Shown: piece after piece, positions 34,215-43,435 of the stretch | Layout: each line of letters opens with the position of its first letter | Numbering within the stretch: position 1 is the stretch's first letter | NCBI RefSeq assembly: GCF_032678705.1 | Contig: NZ_JAVTSS010000002.1 | Coordinates: forward strand, 806,001-870,000 | Direction of reading: 5' to 3' | Length of the DNA: 64,000 nucleotides | Source: Pedobacter frigiditerrae | GTDB taxonomy: Bacteria > Bacteroidota > Bacteroidia > Sphingobacteriales > Sphingobacteriaceae | Made by a program: the position numbers and the translations under genes | The notes under the pieces: generated by a model | Databases searched by the model: none | The model's input: the letters and a program-made list of their open reading frames with translations, nothing else | What the model was told of the DNA's origin: nothing

Positions 34215-34808
34215 TTATTTTTTGCCTTCATCAACTACACCATATTTCACCCCGGCCTTTCTAAAAAGGTCTTTGAATAATGCTATCTTTTTATAATCTA
34301 ATTCTTTTCCAAGGTTTATTTTCTTAGAGCTCGATACGATTTTTTCGCAGTCAAAACATATTTCTATAAAATCAAAGCATTTACTTCTTTCATCTAAAAA
34401 TAATATGCCATTTCTCGGTTCATAACACTTTTTTTCTCCCGTTATATTGGGCTTTCTTAAATAACCATAATTGTAAAGTATATCTGAAAGCTTATCTATA
34501 CCGTTAGAGGTTAACGTTTTAATCTCTTCAAAAGGCTCTGTGCAAATTGGCCTCTTTAGATTGGGCATATTTACCTTTGCTTTTTTATTTACATCCTTAT
34601 CGGTGTACATAGAAAATTTATAAGAAACCAATTGAATTTTTGCAGCTTTATTGAATGGATAATTTTTTAATCTTGTTGGTAAGCTTAATTTATAAACGCG
34701 TCCAAACACACCATAATCCTCTTTAACATCTAAAAAAAGATCTTTTTTCTTTTGTCCATAAGACAGTATTGAAAGGAGAGTAAAAAGATATATTAATTTG
34801 ATTTTCAT
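34215..34808 (-). CDS. Exported hypothetical protein flanked by inverted repeats
   Basis: A 197-residue protein with signal peptide 1-18 (LLSILSYGQ). I do not recognise the family. It is lysine-rich, with five cysteines in the mature part, two of them in FDFIEICFDCEK, and an acidic FLDERSKC stretch. It is enclosed by a 22-bp inverted repeat (34133-34154 and 34831-34852, one mismatch), lying about 60 bp from its stop and 22 bp from its start. That suggests either a gene captured between the two halves of a palindromic repeat or a small mobilisable cassette. No transposase is present. Confidence 0.65.
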   Translation of the reverse strand: MKIKLIYLFTLLSILSYGQKKKDLFLDVKEDYGVFGRVYKLSLPTRLKNYPFNKAAKIQLVSYKFSMYTDKDVNKKAKVNMPNLKRPICTEPFEEIKTLTSNGIDKLSDILYNYGYLRKPNITGEKKCYEPRNGILFLDERSKCFDFIEICFDCEKIVSSSKKINLGKELDYKKIALFKDLFRKAGVKYGVVDEGKK

Positions 34809-34830
34809 TATTAAACCTAATTAAAATATT

Positions 34831-34852
34831 AATAATCTGCGAATCTGCGGCT
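34831..34852 (-). repeat. 22-bp inverted repeat, right copy
   Basis: AATAATCTGCGAATCTGCGG plus CT, inverted partner of 34133-34154. It lies six bases from the purU stop at 34858. Confidence 0.75.
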
Positions 34853-34857
34853 AAAGA

Positions 34858-35697
34858 TTATTCAAAAACTATCGTCTTATTGCCACTCACAAAAACCCTA
34901 TCTTCCAATACTTGTTCTAGTGCTTTGCTCAATACAGCTTTTTCAATTTCCCTACCCGCAACAGCCATTTGTTTGGCGTCAAAAGTGTGGTTAACGTGTA
35001 TGGTTTGTTGAGAAATAATTGGTCCTTCATCTAAATTATTGGTCACAAAATGAGCCGTTGCTCCAATGATTTTAACGCCCCTTTCAAAAGCCTGTTTATA
35101 AGGATTTGCACCAATAAACGCAGGTAAAAAGGAGTGATGTATATTGATAATTTGATTCGAATATTGAGCAATGAAATCTGGCGAAAGAATACGCATAAAC
35201 TTCGCCAACACAATATAGTCTAATTGATAATTTGATAATAGACTTGTGATTTCATTTTCAAATTCAGCCTTACTTTTATCTTCGTGAGAAACATAAAAAA
35301 ATGGCACTTCAAATTTCTCAGCAAAATCTCTTAGCGTTTCGTGGTTTCCAATTACACATTTAACTTTTGCACCCAGCGTTTTAAAATTATCTCTCACTAG
35401 GATATCTGCCAAACAATGAAATTCTTTAGTCACCAATAATGCAATGTTCTTTTCTACTTGTGGAATTAAACGAACATCAGCTTCTGTTGGCAAATTATTC
35501 AGTAATTCTTGTTGCAAATTATTATGGTTTTCCACAGTTCCGCTACATTCAATTCGGGTAAAAAATTGCTGCTTTACTTCATCCACAAATTCACGCATGG
35601 CGATGATATTTAATTGATGTAGTGCTAAAACCCGAGTGATATTGGTTACTAATCCAACGCTATCTTTACATTGAATGAGGACTAAAAGATTATTCAT
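34858..35697 (-). CDS. purU: Formyltetrahydrofolate deformylase
   Basis: PurU hydrolyses 10-formyltetrahydrofolate to formate and tetrahydrofolate, balancing one-carbon pools. The 279-residue protein has an N-terminal ACT domain (about 3-80, LVLIQCKDSVGLVTNITRVLA). A formyltransferase-fold domain follows, with IVLAKFMRILSP and NIHHSFLPAFIGANPYKQAFERG. The catalytic Asn, His and a later Asp in NNLDEGPII are all present. The length matches E. coli PurU. It lies between two unrelated exported hypothetical genes in the same direction; gaps of 49 and 64 bp make an operon uncertain. Confidence 0.93.
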   Translation of the reverse strand: MNNLLVLIQCKDSVGLVTNITRVLALHQLNIIAMREFVDEVKQQFFTRIECSGTVENHNNLQQELLNNLPTEADVRLIPQVEKNIALLVTKEFHCLADILVRDNFKTLGAKVKCVIGNHETLRDFAEKFEVPFFYVSHEDKSKAEFENEITSLLSNYQLDYIVLAKFMRILSPDFIAQYSNQIINIHHSFLPAFIGANPYKQAFERGVKIIGATAHFVTNNLDEGPIISQQTIHVNHTFDAKQMAVAGREIEKAVLSKALEQVLEDRVFVSGNKTIVFE

Positions 35698-35761
35698 TTG
35701 GTAAATATAAGCTTATCCAACTTTTTGGAACAGGTTCATCTTCAATATTTAAAGAATTTAT

Positions 35762-36367
35762 TTAATTTTTTCTATCCTTAGCTATTTTATAAGCCTTTAC
35801 TATCATATCGGTATCATTAATAAGCTTAGTTAAAAGGGGATATATTTTCGGTTCTAAACATTCAATATAAAAAGTTCGCTTCTCTTTTTTCAGTCCTTCT
35901 GTTATGGTAAAAAAGCAATAGGTATTTGCTTTAATTCTTTCCTCTTTTTGTGGTTCAACTAATATTGAATCAGGTATTTTAATCAATCCTTCTAAAAATT
36001 TAAAATAGCTTTTATGAGTTGTTCTGTAAATGGAAATGCTTTCTTGCTTATAAAAAGTATTTGATTCTTTAATGGCCTCTAACTTTGATTGGTAATAATC
36101 AAGAGAATCTTTACTCATCGAATCTATATCTGTTTTTGCTATCAAGCGAGAAACAATTCTTTTATCCTCATCAGAAAATGAAAATTTCCTTACACTATCT
36201 ATCTTTTTAAAGTCAATCTTGATTTCATCTTCCGTTTTATAAATATCAAAAGTATAGCCTTTTTTAGCATCAATTGGCTTAATTTCCATCTTGATAAAAA
36301 CTTCCTTTTTGTCTTGTGAAAAAGACAGCATGGGTAACAGTAAAAAAACAATATATAACCTCTTCAT
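35762..36367 (-). CDS. Exported hypothetical protein
   Basis: A 201-residue protein from the methionine at 36367 (an upstream methionine at 36379 is less likely, since MKRLYIVFLLLPMLSFSQ is a clean signal peptide). The family is not recognised. The mature protein is lysine- and isoleucine-rich with predicted mixed alpha/beta structure, one FFTITEG strand and a late cysteine (FYIECLEP). It precedes purU in the same direction by 64 bp. It shares only general features with the other exported gene at 34215, so they are probably not paralogues. Confidence 0.6.
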   Translation of the reverse strand: MKRLYIVFLLLPMLSFSQDKKEVFIKMEIKPIDAKKGYTFDIYKTEDEIKIDFKKIDSVRKFSFSDEDKRIVSRLIAKTDIDSMSKDSLDYYQSKLEAIKESNTFYKQESISIYRTTHKSYFKFLEGLIKIPDSILVEPQKEERIKANTYCFFTITEGLKKEKRTFYIECLEPKIYPLLTKLINDTDMIVKAYKIAKDRKN

Positions 36368-36492
36368 TAATATTTCCATTTATAAGGGTTAAAGATAATT
36401 GCCTCTTATACATCAAAACCTTAAATAATGTTAAACCTTTTCATTAGCAAAATGCCTTATTATTTTCTATTTTTGATAAAAATATTAGCAAA

Positions 36493-37764
36493 ATGGAAAT
36501 ACTTGTTGTTATACTTTTAGTTATTGTTGTATTGTTAATTATTGCTGTATTGCTAAGAAAACCTGATACAAACAATGAAACTATCAATTATTTAAAGGAC
36601 GAAAAACTTAAATTAGAAGACGAGTTAAATGATTTACGTGAGCGTTTTTCTGCAGAGCGAAGTAATTTGATTAAAGCCGAAGCTTTGGTTAATTCACATC
36701 GTGATAAACTTGCCGAGCAACAAAAGAACCTGGAAGATTTACAACAGAAATTTACCTTAGAATTTTCGCTTATTGCCAATAAAATATTGGATGAAAAGAC
36801 CGCAAAGTTCACTGCACAAAATCAGACTAATTTAGATTCTATTCTAAACCCATTAAAAGCTAACATCAAATCTTTTGAAGAAAAGGTAGATAAGGTTTAC
36901 CAAACTGAAGCAGCAGAGCGAAGTCAGTTAAAAGGTGTTATTTTTCAATTGATGGACCAAAGTAAACAAATCCAAGCTGACGCAAATAACTTAACAAAAG
37001 CACTTAAAGGCGATAGCAAAAAACAAGGAAATTGGGGCGAAGTTATCTTAGAAAGAGTTTTAGAACGTTCTGGATTAATAAAGGATAGGGAATATCGCAT
37101 CCAAGCAAGCATTACTAGCGCCGAAGGCGCCCGTTTTCAGCCTGACGTGATAGTTGACCTGCCTGATGATAAACATTTGATTGTAGACGCTAAAATTAGC
37201 TTGGTTGCTTACGAGAGAATGATGAGTGCAGAAACTGATGAAGAAAAATTAATCAACCTGAAACAGCATCTCCTTTCTGTAAAATCTCATATTGATGGTT
37301 TAGCTGGTAAAAACTATCAGAATTTGTATCAAATCAATTCTCCTGATTTTGTTTTACTATTTATGCCAATAGAATCATCTTTCAGTGTAACTGTTCAAGC
37401 AGATAATGAATTATTTAATTATGCCTGGGATAGAAAAGTTGTTATTGTAAGCCCGACGACTTTATTAGCAACTCTACGCACCATTGCCAGCATTTGGAAA
37501 GTAGATAGACAAAATAAAAACGTATTTGAAATTGCAGAAGAAGCTGGAGCTTTGTACGATAAATTTGTTGGCTTTTTAACCGATATGGAAAGTATTGGAA
37601 AACACATTAATTCTACTCAGAAAGCTCACGATGATGCCTTTAAAAAATTGCAATACGGTAATGGAAATTTAATTGGTAAAGTAGAAAAGATTAAAAAACT
37701 AGGAGCAAAGACAAAGTTTAATAAACAGATAGATAGTAAGTTTTTGGAGAATGATGAGGACTAA
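36493..37764 (+). CDS. rmuC: DNA recombination protein RmuC
   Basis: A 423-residue protein with an N-terminal membrane anchor (1-20), a long coiled coil (about 30-140) and the RmuC core. The core has KGDSKKQGNWGEVILERVLERSGL, FQPDVIVDLPDDKHLIVDAKISLVAYERM and FVLLFMPIESSF, which include the PD-(D/E)xK-like nuclease residues (D, and DAK). RmuC limits DNA inversions between short repeats in E. coli and has recently been linked to restriction of mobile elements, though the mechanism is unclear. It is single and followed by an interspersed repeat. Confidence 0.93.
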   Translation: MEILVVILLVIVVLLIIAVLLRKPDTNNETINYLKDEKLKLEDELNDLRERFSAERSNLIKAEALVNSHRDKLAEQQKNLEDLQQKFTLEFSLIANKILDEKTAKFTAQNQTNLDSILNPLKANIKSFEEKVDKVYQTEAAERSQLKGVIFQLMDQSKQIQADANNLTKALKGDSKKQGNWGEVILERVLERSGLIKDREYRIQASITSAEGARFQPDVIVDLPDDKHLIVDAKISLVAYERMMSAETDEEKLINLKQHLLSVKSHIDGLAGKNYQNLYQINSPDFVLLFMPIESSFSVTVQADNELFNYAWDRKVVIVSPTTLLATLRTIASIWKVDRQNKNVFEIAEEAGALYDKFVGFLTDMESIGKHINSTQKAHDDAFKKLQYGNGNLIGKVEKIKKLGAKTKFNKQIDSKFLENDED

Positions 37765-37771
37765 TAGAGTT

Positions 37772-37805
37772 CGTCATGCTCAGCTTGACTGGGCATCGTA
37801 ATGCG
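37772..37805. repeat. CGTCATGCTCAGCTTGACTGG repeat (half element)
   Basis: Matches 50665-50698 with two differences over 34 bases. It is only the left arm of that longer paired element. It lies between the rmuC stop and the protease gene stop. Confidence 0.65.
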
Positions 37806-37843
37806 AAATACAAACTATGCTTTTGTATTAAATTTTATCTTAC

Positions 37844-38569
37844 TTATCTCCCAATAAATGACTTTAGCTCAGTAAGATAAAAAGGAGAAAAATACTTTTT
37901 CTTAGTATCAGGCTCTGTTGTTGCACCAGAAACAATTCCAACTACCTTCCCATTTTCATCTACCACAGGCGCTCCACTTAAACCACCAAATAACTCTGGA
38001 ACAATTACATCTTTTAGCAAAATACGATTGCCAATTATTTTATAAAATTCAAATTCGTAAACCCTTTGTTCGCCACTTTCCATTTTTCTCGTCCAGCCAA
38101 CCGCATATAGCTTTTCTCCAGGTATAAGTTCAGTAGTTCTAATTTCTAATGGCTTAATCTTAGAATGATTTTCCTTGATAGAAAAAACCAATAAATCATT
38201 AATATAGGTCGATTTATCTGCTAATAATTCAGCCTTATTTTCGTTTAATAATTTATCAGTAATTACCAATTCGTTATTTTTTGTCAAAGGATATAAACTC
38301 CAAGATTTGATACTATTTTCGAGAGAAACAGCTTTCATATGATCTGATTTGATAACATTTAGCAAATGTTTTGCGGTAATGGCCAATGTATCCTTCGCAT
38401 ACTTTAAGAGAAATCCACAACTAAATCTAGGCTGGTCAAACTTTGAATCAAAAAAGGTAATACCATTAACCAAAGTAATATCATCGAACTTTTTTGATGA
38501 TACTTTTTCTTGAGCCAAAGAATTTAAGGTAATGGTTATTAAAAAGGCAAATAGGATGATTGATTTCAT
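37844..38569 (-). CDS. Exported trypsin-like serine protease
   Basis: A 241-residue protein with signal peptide 1-19 (LNSLAQ). The chymotrypsin-fold triad can be traced: His in AITAKHLL (about 68), Asp in INDLLVFS (about 124) and Ser in GGLSGAPVVDENGKVVGIV (about 203). The sequence is divergent from DegP-type proteases and has no PDZ domain. It probably cleaves proteins in the periplasm or at the surface; the target is unknown. It follows a TPR gene by 16 bp in the same direction, so the two are likely co-transcribed. Confidence 0.75.
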   Translation of the reverse strand: MKSIILFAFLITITLNSLAQEKVSSKKFDDITLVNGITFFDSKFDQPRFSCGFLLKYAKDTLAITAKHLLNVIKSDHMKAVSLENSIKSWSLYPLTKNNELVITDKLLNENKAELLADKSTYINDLLVFSIKENHSKIKPLEIRTTELIPGEKLYAVGWTRKMESGEQRVYEFEFYKIIGNRILLKDVIVPELFGGLSGAPVVDENGKVVGIVSGATTEPDTKKKYFSPFYLTELKSFIGR

Positions 38570-38585
38570 AGTTTACCTTTAATAT

Positions 38586-39044
38586 TTATATTGCAAGGTT
38601 ACCTCTTATGTGAATATATCCCAACTCTTTTGCTTTCTTAAAATCTTCATTACCTTCTGTTGGATTATGTTTTCCAGATATTACGGTTGCAAACGAACCT
38701 CTTGCATAATAAGCCTCACCATAATCAGGCTTTAGTTTTATGGCCATATCAAAATCCTTCCATATACTACCATCATAAATATGGCCTTTATATGCTACAA
38801 TAGCTCTTTTAAGAAATGCTTCTGCAAGATTTGGATTTGACTTTATAGCTTTTGTAAAAGACTTAAAAGCTTCTTTATAGTTTTCATTTTTAGCCAAAAG
38901 CAATCCCTTTTTATAAAATTTATTTGCTTTTCCAGTATCTAATGAAAGTGTTGCTGATGTATGTTTATTATAACTGTACTTTTCATTAGCATTAGTAAAA
39001 CTAATTTGAAATAGGAAAATAAAAAGTATAGCTATTTTTTTCAT
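38586..39044 (-). CDS. Small exported TPR protein
   Basis: A 152-residue protein with signal peptide 1-19 (FTNANE) and three TPR-like repeats at about 38-140. The clearest are KNENYKEAFKSFTKAIKSNP and AFLKRAIVAYKGHIYDGSIW. The ending KKAKELGYIHIRGNLAI is typical of exported Bacteroidota TPR proteins. It is probably a partner or scaffold for the adjacent protease, but this is inferred only from their 16-bp spacing. Confidence 0.75.
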   Translation of the reverse strand: MKKIAILFIFLFQISFTNANEKYSYNKHTSATLSLDTGKANKFYKKGLLLAKNENYKEAFKSFTKAIKSNPNLAEAFLKRAIVAYKGHIYDGSIWKDFDMAIKLKPDYGEAYYARGSFATVISGKHNPTEGNEDFKKAKELGYIHIRGNLAI

Positions 39045-39065
39045 AATACAGTATTTTTAAAGTTT

Positions 39066-39142
39066 TGTCATTCTGAGCTTCTTTGTCATTCCGAGGTACG
39101 AGTAATCTATTTAGTAGATCCTTCGCTGCGCTCTGGATGACA
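39066..39142. repeat. TGTCATTCTGAGC / GGATGACA paired repeat
   Basis: TGTCATTCTGAGC then TGTCATTCCGAGGTACGAG at the left and CTTCGCTGCGCTCTGGATGACA at the right. It is a left arm with a second copy of its start, paired with a right arm. It lies between the TPR start and the thiL stop. Confidence 0.65.
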
Positions 39143-39150
39143 AAAGAGAG

Positions 39151-40188
39151 TTACCCCTTAAAAGCGTTCCAACCTTGTGCCTTAATCTCATGTGATACAT
39201 TAGATTTTGAAATCATATTACATCCAGAATTTTTATCAGTAATATGACCTATGATACTGATATCAACATCATTTTTCAACTTTGTGTAATCACTTTGTTT
39301 AATGGTAAATAACAATTCATAATCTTCACCACCATTTAATGCACAAACCGTTGGGTCTAAACCTAATTCACGAGCTGTTTCATAAGTCATTGGGTCAATA
39401 GGAATTTTTTCTTCGTACAAGGTACATCCTTTTTCGGATTGCGTACAGATGTGTAAAATTTCAGAAGCTAAACCATCAGAAACATCAATCATAGATGTTG
39501 GTTTTATCTTCATTTGAGCTAATAAATCAACAATATCTCTTCTTCCTTCTGGTTTCAATTGACGCTCAATAATGTAATCTTTACCTTCTAAATCTGGTTG
39601 TAATTGTGGATTTTCTAAAAAGATTTGTTTCTCTCTTTCCAAGATTTGTAAACCCACATAAGCTCCACCTAAATCTCCAGAAACACATAATAAATCTCCT
39701 TCTTCAGCACCATTTCTATAGCAAATATCTTCCGCCGCTGCGTGACCAATACTGGTTACAGAAATAACTAACCCTTGCTTACTTGAAGAGGTATCTCCAC
39801 CAATTAAATCAATGTTAAATTTATTACAAGCTAGCTCAATTCCTTTGTAAATTTCTTCAACAGCTTCTAAAGGAAACTTGCTCGAAATACCAATGGAAAC
39901 TGTAATTTGAGTAGCAATTCCATTCATTGCATAAATATCACTCAAGTTAACTTGAACAGCTTTATAACCTAAATGCATTAATGGCACATAGGCCAAATCA
40001 AAGTGAATTCCTTCTAACAATAAATCGGTAGATATTAACACTTGGTCTTTAAAATCTAATACTGCAGCATCGTCACCAACTCCTTTTAAACTGGTTTCGT
40101 GCTGTATTTTAAAGTTGGTTGTTAAGTGTTTTATCAATCCAAATTCACCTAAATCTGATATCGCTGTTCGTTCTTTATTTTCAAACAT
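39151..40188 (-). CDS. thiL: Thiamine-phosphate kinase
   Basis: ThiL phosphorylates thiamine monophosphate to the active diphosphate. The 345-residue protein has the PurM/ThiL fold motifs: GDDAAVLDF near 43-51, STDLLLEGIHFDL near 58, NLSDIYAMNG near 88, LIGGDTSSSKQGLVISVT near 130 and DVSDGLASEI near 233. A C-terminal GGEDYELLFT is also present. The length is normal. It follows nadA in the same direction across a repeat (40206-40287), so read-through between two vitamin-cofactor genes is possible but not shown. Confidence 0.94.
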   Translation of the reverse strand: MFENKERTAISDLGEFGLIKHLTTNFKIQHETSLKGVGDDAAVLDFKDQVLISTDLLLEGIHFDLAYVPLMHLGYKAVQVNLSDIYAMNGIATQITVSIGISSKFPLEAVEEIYKGIELACNKFNIDLIGGDTSSSKQGLVISVTSIGHAAAEDICYRNGAEEGDLLCVSGDLGGAYVGLQILEREKQIFLENPQLQPDLEGKDYIIERQLKPEGRRDIVDLLAQMKIKPTSMIDVSDGLASEILHICTQSEKGCTLYEEKIPIDPMTYETARELGLDPTVCALNGGEDYELLFTIKQSDYTKLKNDVDISIIGHITDKNSGCNMISKSNVSHEIKAQGWNAFKG

Positions 40189-40205
40189 AATTTTTTATTT
40201 CTTTC

Positions 40206-40287
40206 TGTCATCCAAACTTGTGCCGATTTTACATCGGTAGCAAGCGAAGGATCTATCTCAATAGATTCCTCCAAAGTCGGAATGACA
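40206..40287. repeat. TGTCATCC / GGAATGACA paired repeat with CCGATTTTACATCGG hairpin
   Basis: TGTCATCCAAAC at the left, GTCGGAATGACA at the right, with a small CCGATTTTACATCGG hairpin inserted in the left arm (the same hairpin type as at 28450). It fills the gap between nadA and thiL. Confidence 0.65.
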
Positions 40288-40296
40288 ATACTTAAC

Positions 40297-41298
40297 TTAC
40301 AATCCCAAACTTGCTGAAATTTCTAACATTCTTTCTATTGGTTTACGAGCTTCTACAATAATATTTTCAGGTACTGTAACCTCTGGTAAACCATTTTTTA
40401 AACACAAATACAATTTCTCTAATGTGTTTCTTTTCATATACGGACAGTCATTACAAGCACAACTATTATTTGGTGGTGCCGGAATAAATGTTTTTGTTGG
40501 ACAAGCTTTTTCCATCTGGTGGATAATTCCACTTTCTGTTGCCACAATAAATTCTTCTGCTGGATTATTGATTGCATATTTTAACAATCCAGTAGTACTT
40601 CCAATATAATCAGCCATTGCCAAAACAGCTTCTTCACATTCTGGATGTGCAATAAACTTTGCATTTGGATGGCGTTCTTTTAACTTGGTAATTTTCTCTC
40701 TCGAAAATATTTCATGTACCATGCAGGCACCATTCCACAACACTAAATCTCTTCCTGTTTTTTTAGCAACCCAAGCACCTAAGTTTTTATCAGGACCAAA
40801 AATAATCTTTTGCTCTTTTGGCAAGCTTTCCACAATTTGTACTGCATTTGTTGATGTACAAACAATATCACTTAACGCTTTTAGTTCAGCTGTACAATTC
40901 ACATAGGTAATCACCAAATGGTCTGGATATTTTTCCTTAAACTTTTTAAACAGGTGAGGTGGACAGCTATCAGCCAAGGAACATCCAGCTTTTAAATCAG
41001 GTAATAAAACCGTTTTATTCGGAGATAAAATCTTAGCAGTTTCTGCCATAAAATGCACTCCAGCAAACACAATTATATCTGCATCTGTTTTAGCAGCTTC
41101 TTGAGATAGTCCCAAACTATCTCCAATATAATCAGCAATATCTTGTATATCAGGCTCTTGGTAGTAATGAGCTAATATCACTGCATTTTTCTCTTTCTTT
41201 AATTTTTCAATTTCATCAAATAAATCAAGGGTAGGATCAATCGCTTCATCAACAAATCCTTTTTTATTTAATTCTTCTAAAACATCTATAGTCATCAT
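40297..41298 (-). CDS. nadA: Quinolinate synthase
   Basis: NadA condenses iminoaspartate with dihydroxyacetone phosphate to quinolinate, the second step of NAD synthesis from aspartate. The 333-residue protein has the three 4Fe-4S cysteines (within [18 protein letters not shown] and CNDCPYM). It also shows [24 protein letters not shown] and [16 protein letters not shown]. The first two codons are both ATG, and either may be used. It is divergent from nadB, which supplies iminoaspartate, across 443 bp. TATCTTTA about 35 bp upstream on the minus strand is a possible -7 element. Confidence 0.96.
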   Translation of the reverse strand: MMTIDVLEELNKKGFVDEAIDPTLDLFDEIEKLKKEKNAVILAHYYQEPDIQDIADYIGDSLGLSQEAAKTDADIIVFAGVHFMAETAKILSPNKTVLLPDLKAGCSLADSCPPHLFKKFKEKYPDHLVITYVNCTAELKALSDIVCTSTNAVQIVESLPKEQKIIFGPDKNLGAWVAKKTGRDLVLWNGACMVHEIFSREKITKLKERHPNAKFIAHPECEEAVLAMADYIGSTTGLLKYAINNPAEEFIVATESGIIHQMEKACPTKTFIPAPPNNSCACNDCPYMKRNTLEKLYLCLKNGLPEVTVPENIIVEARKPIERMLEISASLGL

Positions 41299-41741
41299 CG
41301 CATTCTTTTTGGTAGCTCTTAACTTTTGTAAAGATAGCTGGTTTCAACAGTACAATAATTTATAATTATTTAAAAATTAAAAGAATCTTATTACTTATTA
41401 AGGTGTTGGTACTGTGAGTAAGTTCTTAATTTAAATGAGGTAAAATGACTTATCACATAGTTACCAACAATTAACATTCATTTTTATTATAAACTTAAGC
41501 TGATTTACAACGTTATACTAATTCACTAAAAAACTTATCAATACCTAAATGTGTATTGTTAGTTGTGGTGTAAAAAGTTAATAAACTATGCAAAGTTGCT
41601 TAAAAATAATGTAAAAGATTGTGTCAAATTACCTTTTTACCTTAGCTTTAAACATTCAAAAATAGTTGTTGGTTTTATTTAGACATTCTGTTAACACTAT
41701 TTAAGATGTTCTTAACAAGTTTGTGATTTACGTTAATTTTA
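41299..41741. promoter_or_regulatory. Divergent nadA-nadB intergenic region
   Basis: 443 bp, very AT-rich, with no supported gene. It must hold the promoters of both nad genes. TATCTTTA on the minus strand near 41330 is a -7 candidate for nadA. No NadR- or NrtR-type operator could be identified by eye, and no T-rich hairpin terminator is present. Confidence 0.4.
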
Positions 41742-43328
41742 ATGAGGAAAGTCGATTTTTTAGTCATAGGTTCTGGTATAGCAGGTTTAAGTTTTGCTTT
41801 AAAGGCTGCTAAACACGGAAAAGTGTTAATTGTTACCAAATCTAACGAAGACGAATCTAATACTAAATATGCACAGGGTGGAGTAGCTGTTGTGGTAGAT
41901 AAATCTGATTCTTTCGAGAAACATATTGAAGATACCTTGATTGCTGGCGATGGATTATGTGATGAAAAAATTGTGGAAATTGTAGTAAAAGAAGGGCCTG
42001 AAAGAATACAAGAGATTATAGACTACGGGATTAACTTTGATAAGAACACTGCAGGAGTTTTCGATTTAGCTAAGGAAGGTGGTCATTCTGAACACCGAGT
42101 TTTGCATTATAAAGACATTACTGGATACGAGATTGAAAGTGTTTTATTGAAGCAAATTCACGAAAACGAAAACATAGAGATATTAACACATTACTTCTGC
42201 TTGGAGTTAATTACCCAACATCACCTTGGTGAACATGTGGATAAGAGCAGTGAAGATATCAACTGTTATGGTATATATGCCTTTAACACAGAGCTTAACG
42301 ATGTGGAGAAAATCTTGGCAAACGTAACAGTTATGGCAAGTGGTGGCGCTGGTCACGTCTATTCTAACACTACAAATCCTGTTATTGCAACAGGCGATGG
42401 AATGGCAATGGTGTATAGAGCAAAAGGAAAAATTAGGAATATGGAGTTTATACAATTCCACCCCACAGCTTTATATAATCCAGGAGAGTACCCTTCTTTT
42501 TTAATTTCTGAAGCTGTTAGAGGTTTCGGAGGTGTGTTAAGAAGGAGGAATGGTGAAGAATTTATGTATGAATATGATGAGCGTGGGTCTTTAGCACCTC
42601 GTGATATTGTAGCTCGTGCTGTGGATAACGAGATGAAAAAGTCAGGAGATGACTTTGTTTATTTAGATATTACCATGCGAAAGAAAGCAGATATTTTAAA
42701 TCACTTTCCAAATATATATGCTAAATGTTTGTCTATAGGAATAGACATGACAAAAGACTTTATACCTGTAACACCTGCGTCGCATTACATGTGTGGAGGT
42801 ATTTTGGTTGATGAATATGGAAAATCTTCTATTCAAAATTTATATGCTTGTGGCGAAGTTTCATCAACGGGTTTACATGGTGCAAATAGATTAGCATCGA
42901 ATTCTTTATTAGAAGCTACTGTTTTTGCTCATCGTATTTATTTATCTGCTTTAGAAATTTATAAGAATAATATTATACCTGATGAAATTCCTGAATGGAA
43001 TGAGCAAGGGGTAACTCAATCTAATGAAGATATTTTAGTAACACATAATCTACGTGAAACGCAGAAAATAATGAGCGATTATGTAGGTATTGTTCGTTCT
43101 GATTTCAGGTTAGATAGGGCAATGAGAAGATTGTTTTTATTATATGAAGAAACTGAGGAGTTCTACAAAAAAAATAAAGTTTCTGTTAAGTTATGTGAGC
43201 TAAGAAATGTAATTCAAGTAGCATATATGGTTATTAAATCGGCCGTTGCCAGAAAAGAAAGTAGGGGATTACACTTTACAACAGATTATCCAGAACACGC
43301 AAAGGAATTAGTTGATACCATAATTTAA
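41742..43328 (+). CDS. nadB: L-aspartate oxidase
   Basis: NadB oxidises L-aspartate to iminoaspartate with FAD, the first step of NAD synthesis. The 528-residue protein has the FAD-binding GSGIAGLSFALKAAKHGKVL at its start and TKYAQGGVAVVVD near 42. The succinate-dehydrogenase-like active-site region EGGHSEHRVLHYKD is near 113, and MEFIQFHPTALYNPG, RGSLAPRDIVARAVDNEM and HYMCGGILVDEYG follow, ending in a helical tail. The length is normal. It forms a divergent pair with nadA, and the two enzymes act as a complex in other bacteria. A paired repeat follows its stop. Confidence 0.96.
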   Translation: MRKVDFLVIGSGIAGLSFALKAAKHGKVLIVTKSNEDESNTKYAQGGVAVVVDKSDSFEKHIEDTLIAGDGLCDEKIVEIVVKEGPERIQEIIDYGINFDKNTAGVFDLAKEGGHSEHRVLHYKDITGYEIESVLLKQIHENENIEILTHYFCLELITQHHLGEHVDKSSEDINCYGIYAFNTELNDVEKILANVTVMASGGAGHVYSNTTNPVIATGDGMAMVYRAKGKIRNMEFIQFHPTALYNPGEYPSFLISEAVRGFGGVLRRRNGEEFMYEYDERGSLAPRDIVARAVDNEMKKSGDDFVYLDITMRKKADILNHFPNIYAKCLSIGIDMTKDFIPVTPASHYMCGGILVDEYGKSSIQNLYACGEVSSTGLHGANRLASNSLLEATVFAHRIYLSALEIYKNNIIPDEIPEWNEQGVTQSNEDILVTHNLRETQKIMSDYVGIVRSDFRLDRAMRRLFLLYEETEEFYKKNKVSVKLCELRNVIQVAYMVIKSAVARKESRGLHFTTDYPEHAKELVDTII

Positions 43329-43330
43329 GC

Positions 43331-43389
43331 TGTCATCCTGAGCCTGTCGAAGGATTCTAGGAAAAGTCTCCGACGAGCTCAGACTGACA
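43331..43389. repeat. TGTCATCCTGAGC / AGACTGACA paired repeat
   Basis: TGTCATCCTGAGCCTGTCGA (43331-43350) pairs with a right arm ending GAGCTCAGACTGACA (43389). It begins two bases after the nadB stop, so it forms its 3' end. Confidence 0.7.
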
Positions 43390-43435
43390 GAAGTTTGTCT
43401 CATATCGCACATCTCAATACTCATATCTAAATAAA

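Noticed and set aside
41299..41741. Replication origin in the AT-rich nadA-nadB gap
   Set aside because: No cluster of DnaA boxes (TTATCCACA) could be seen and no dnaA or dnaN is nearby; AT-richness alone is not enough.
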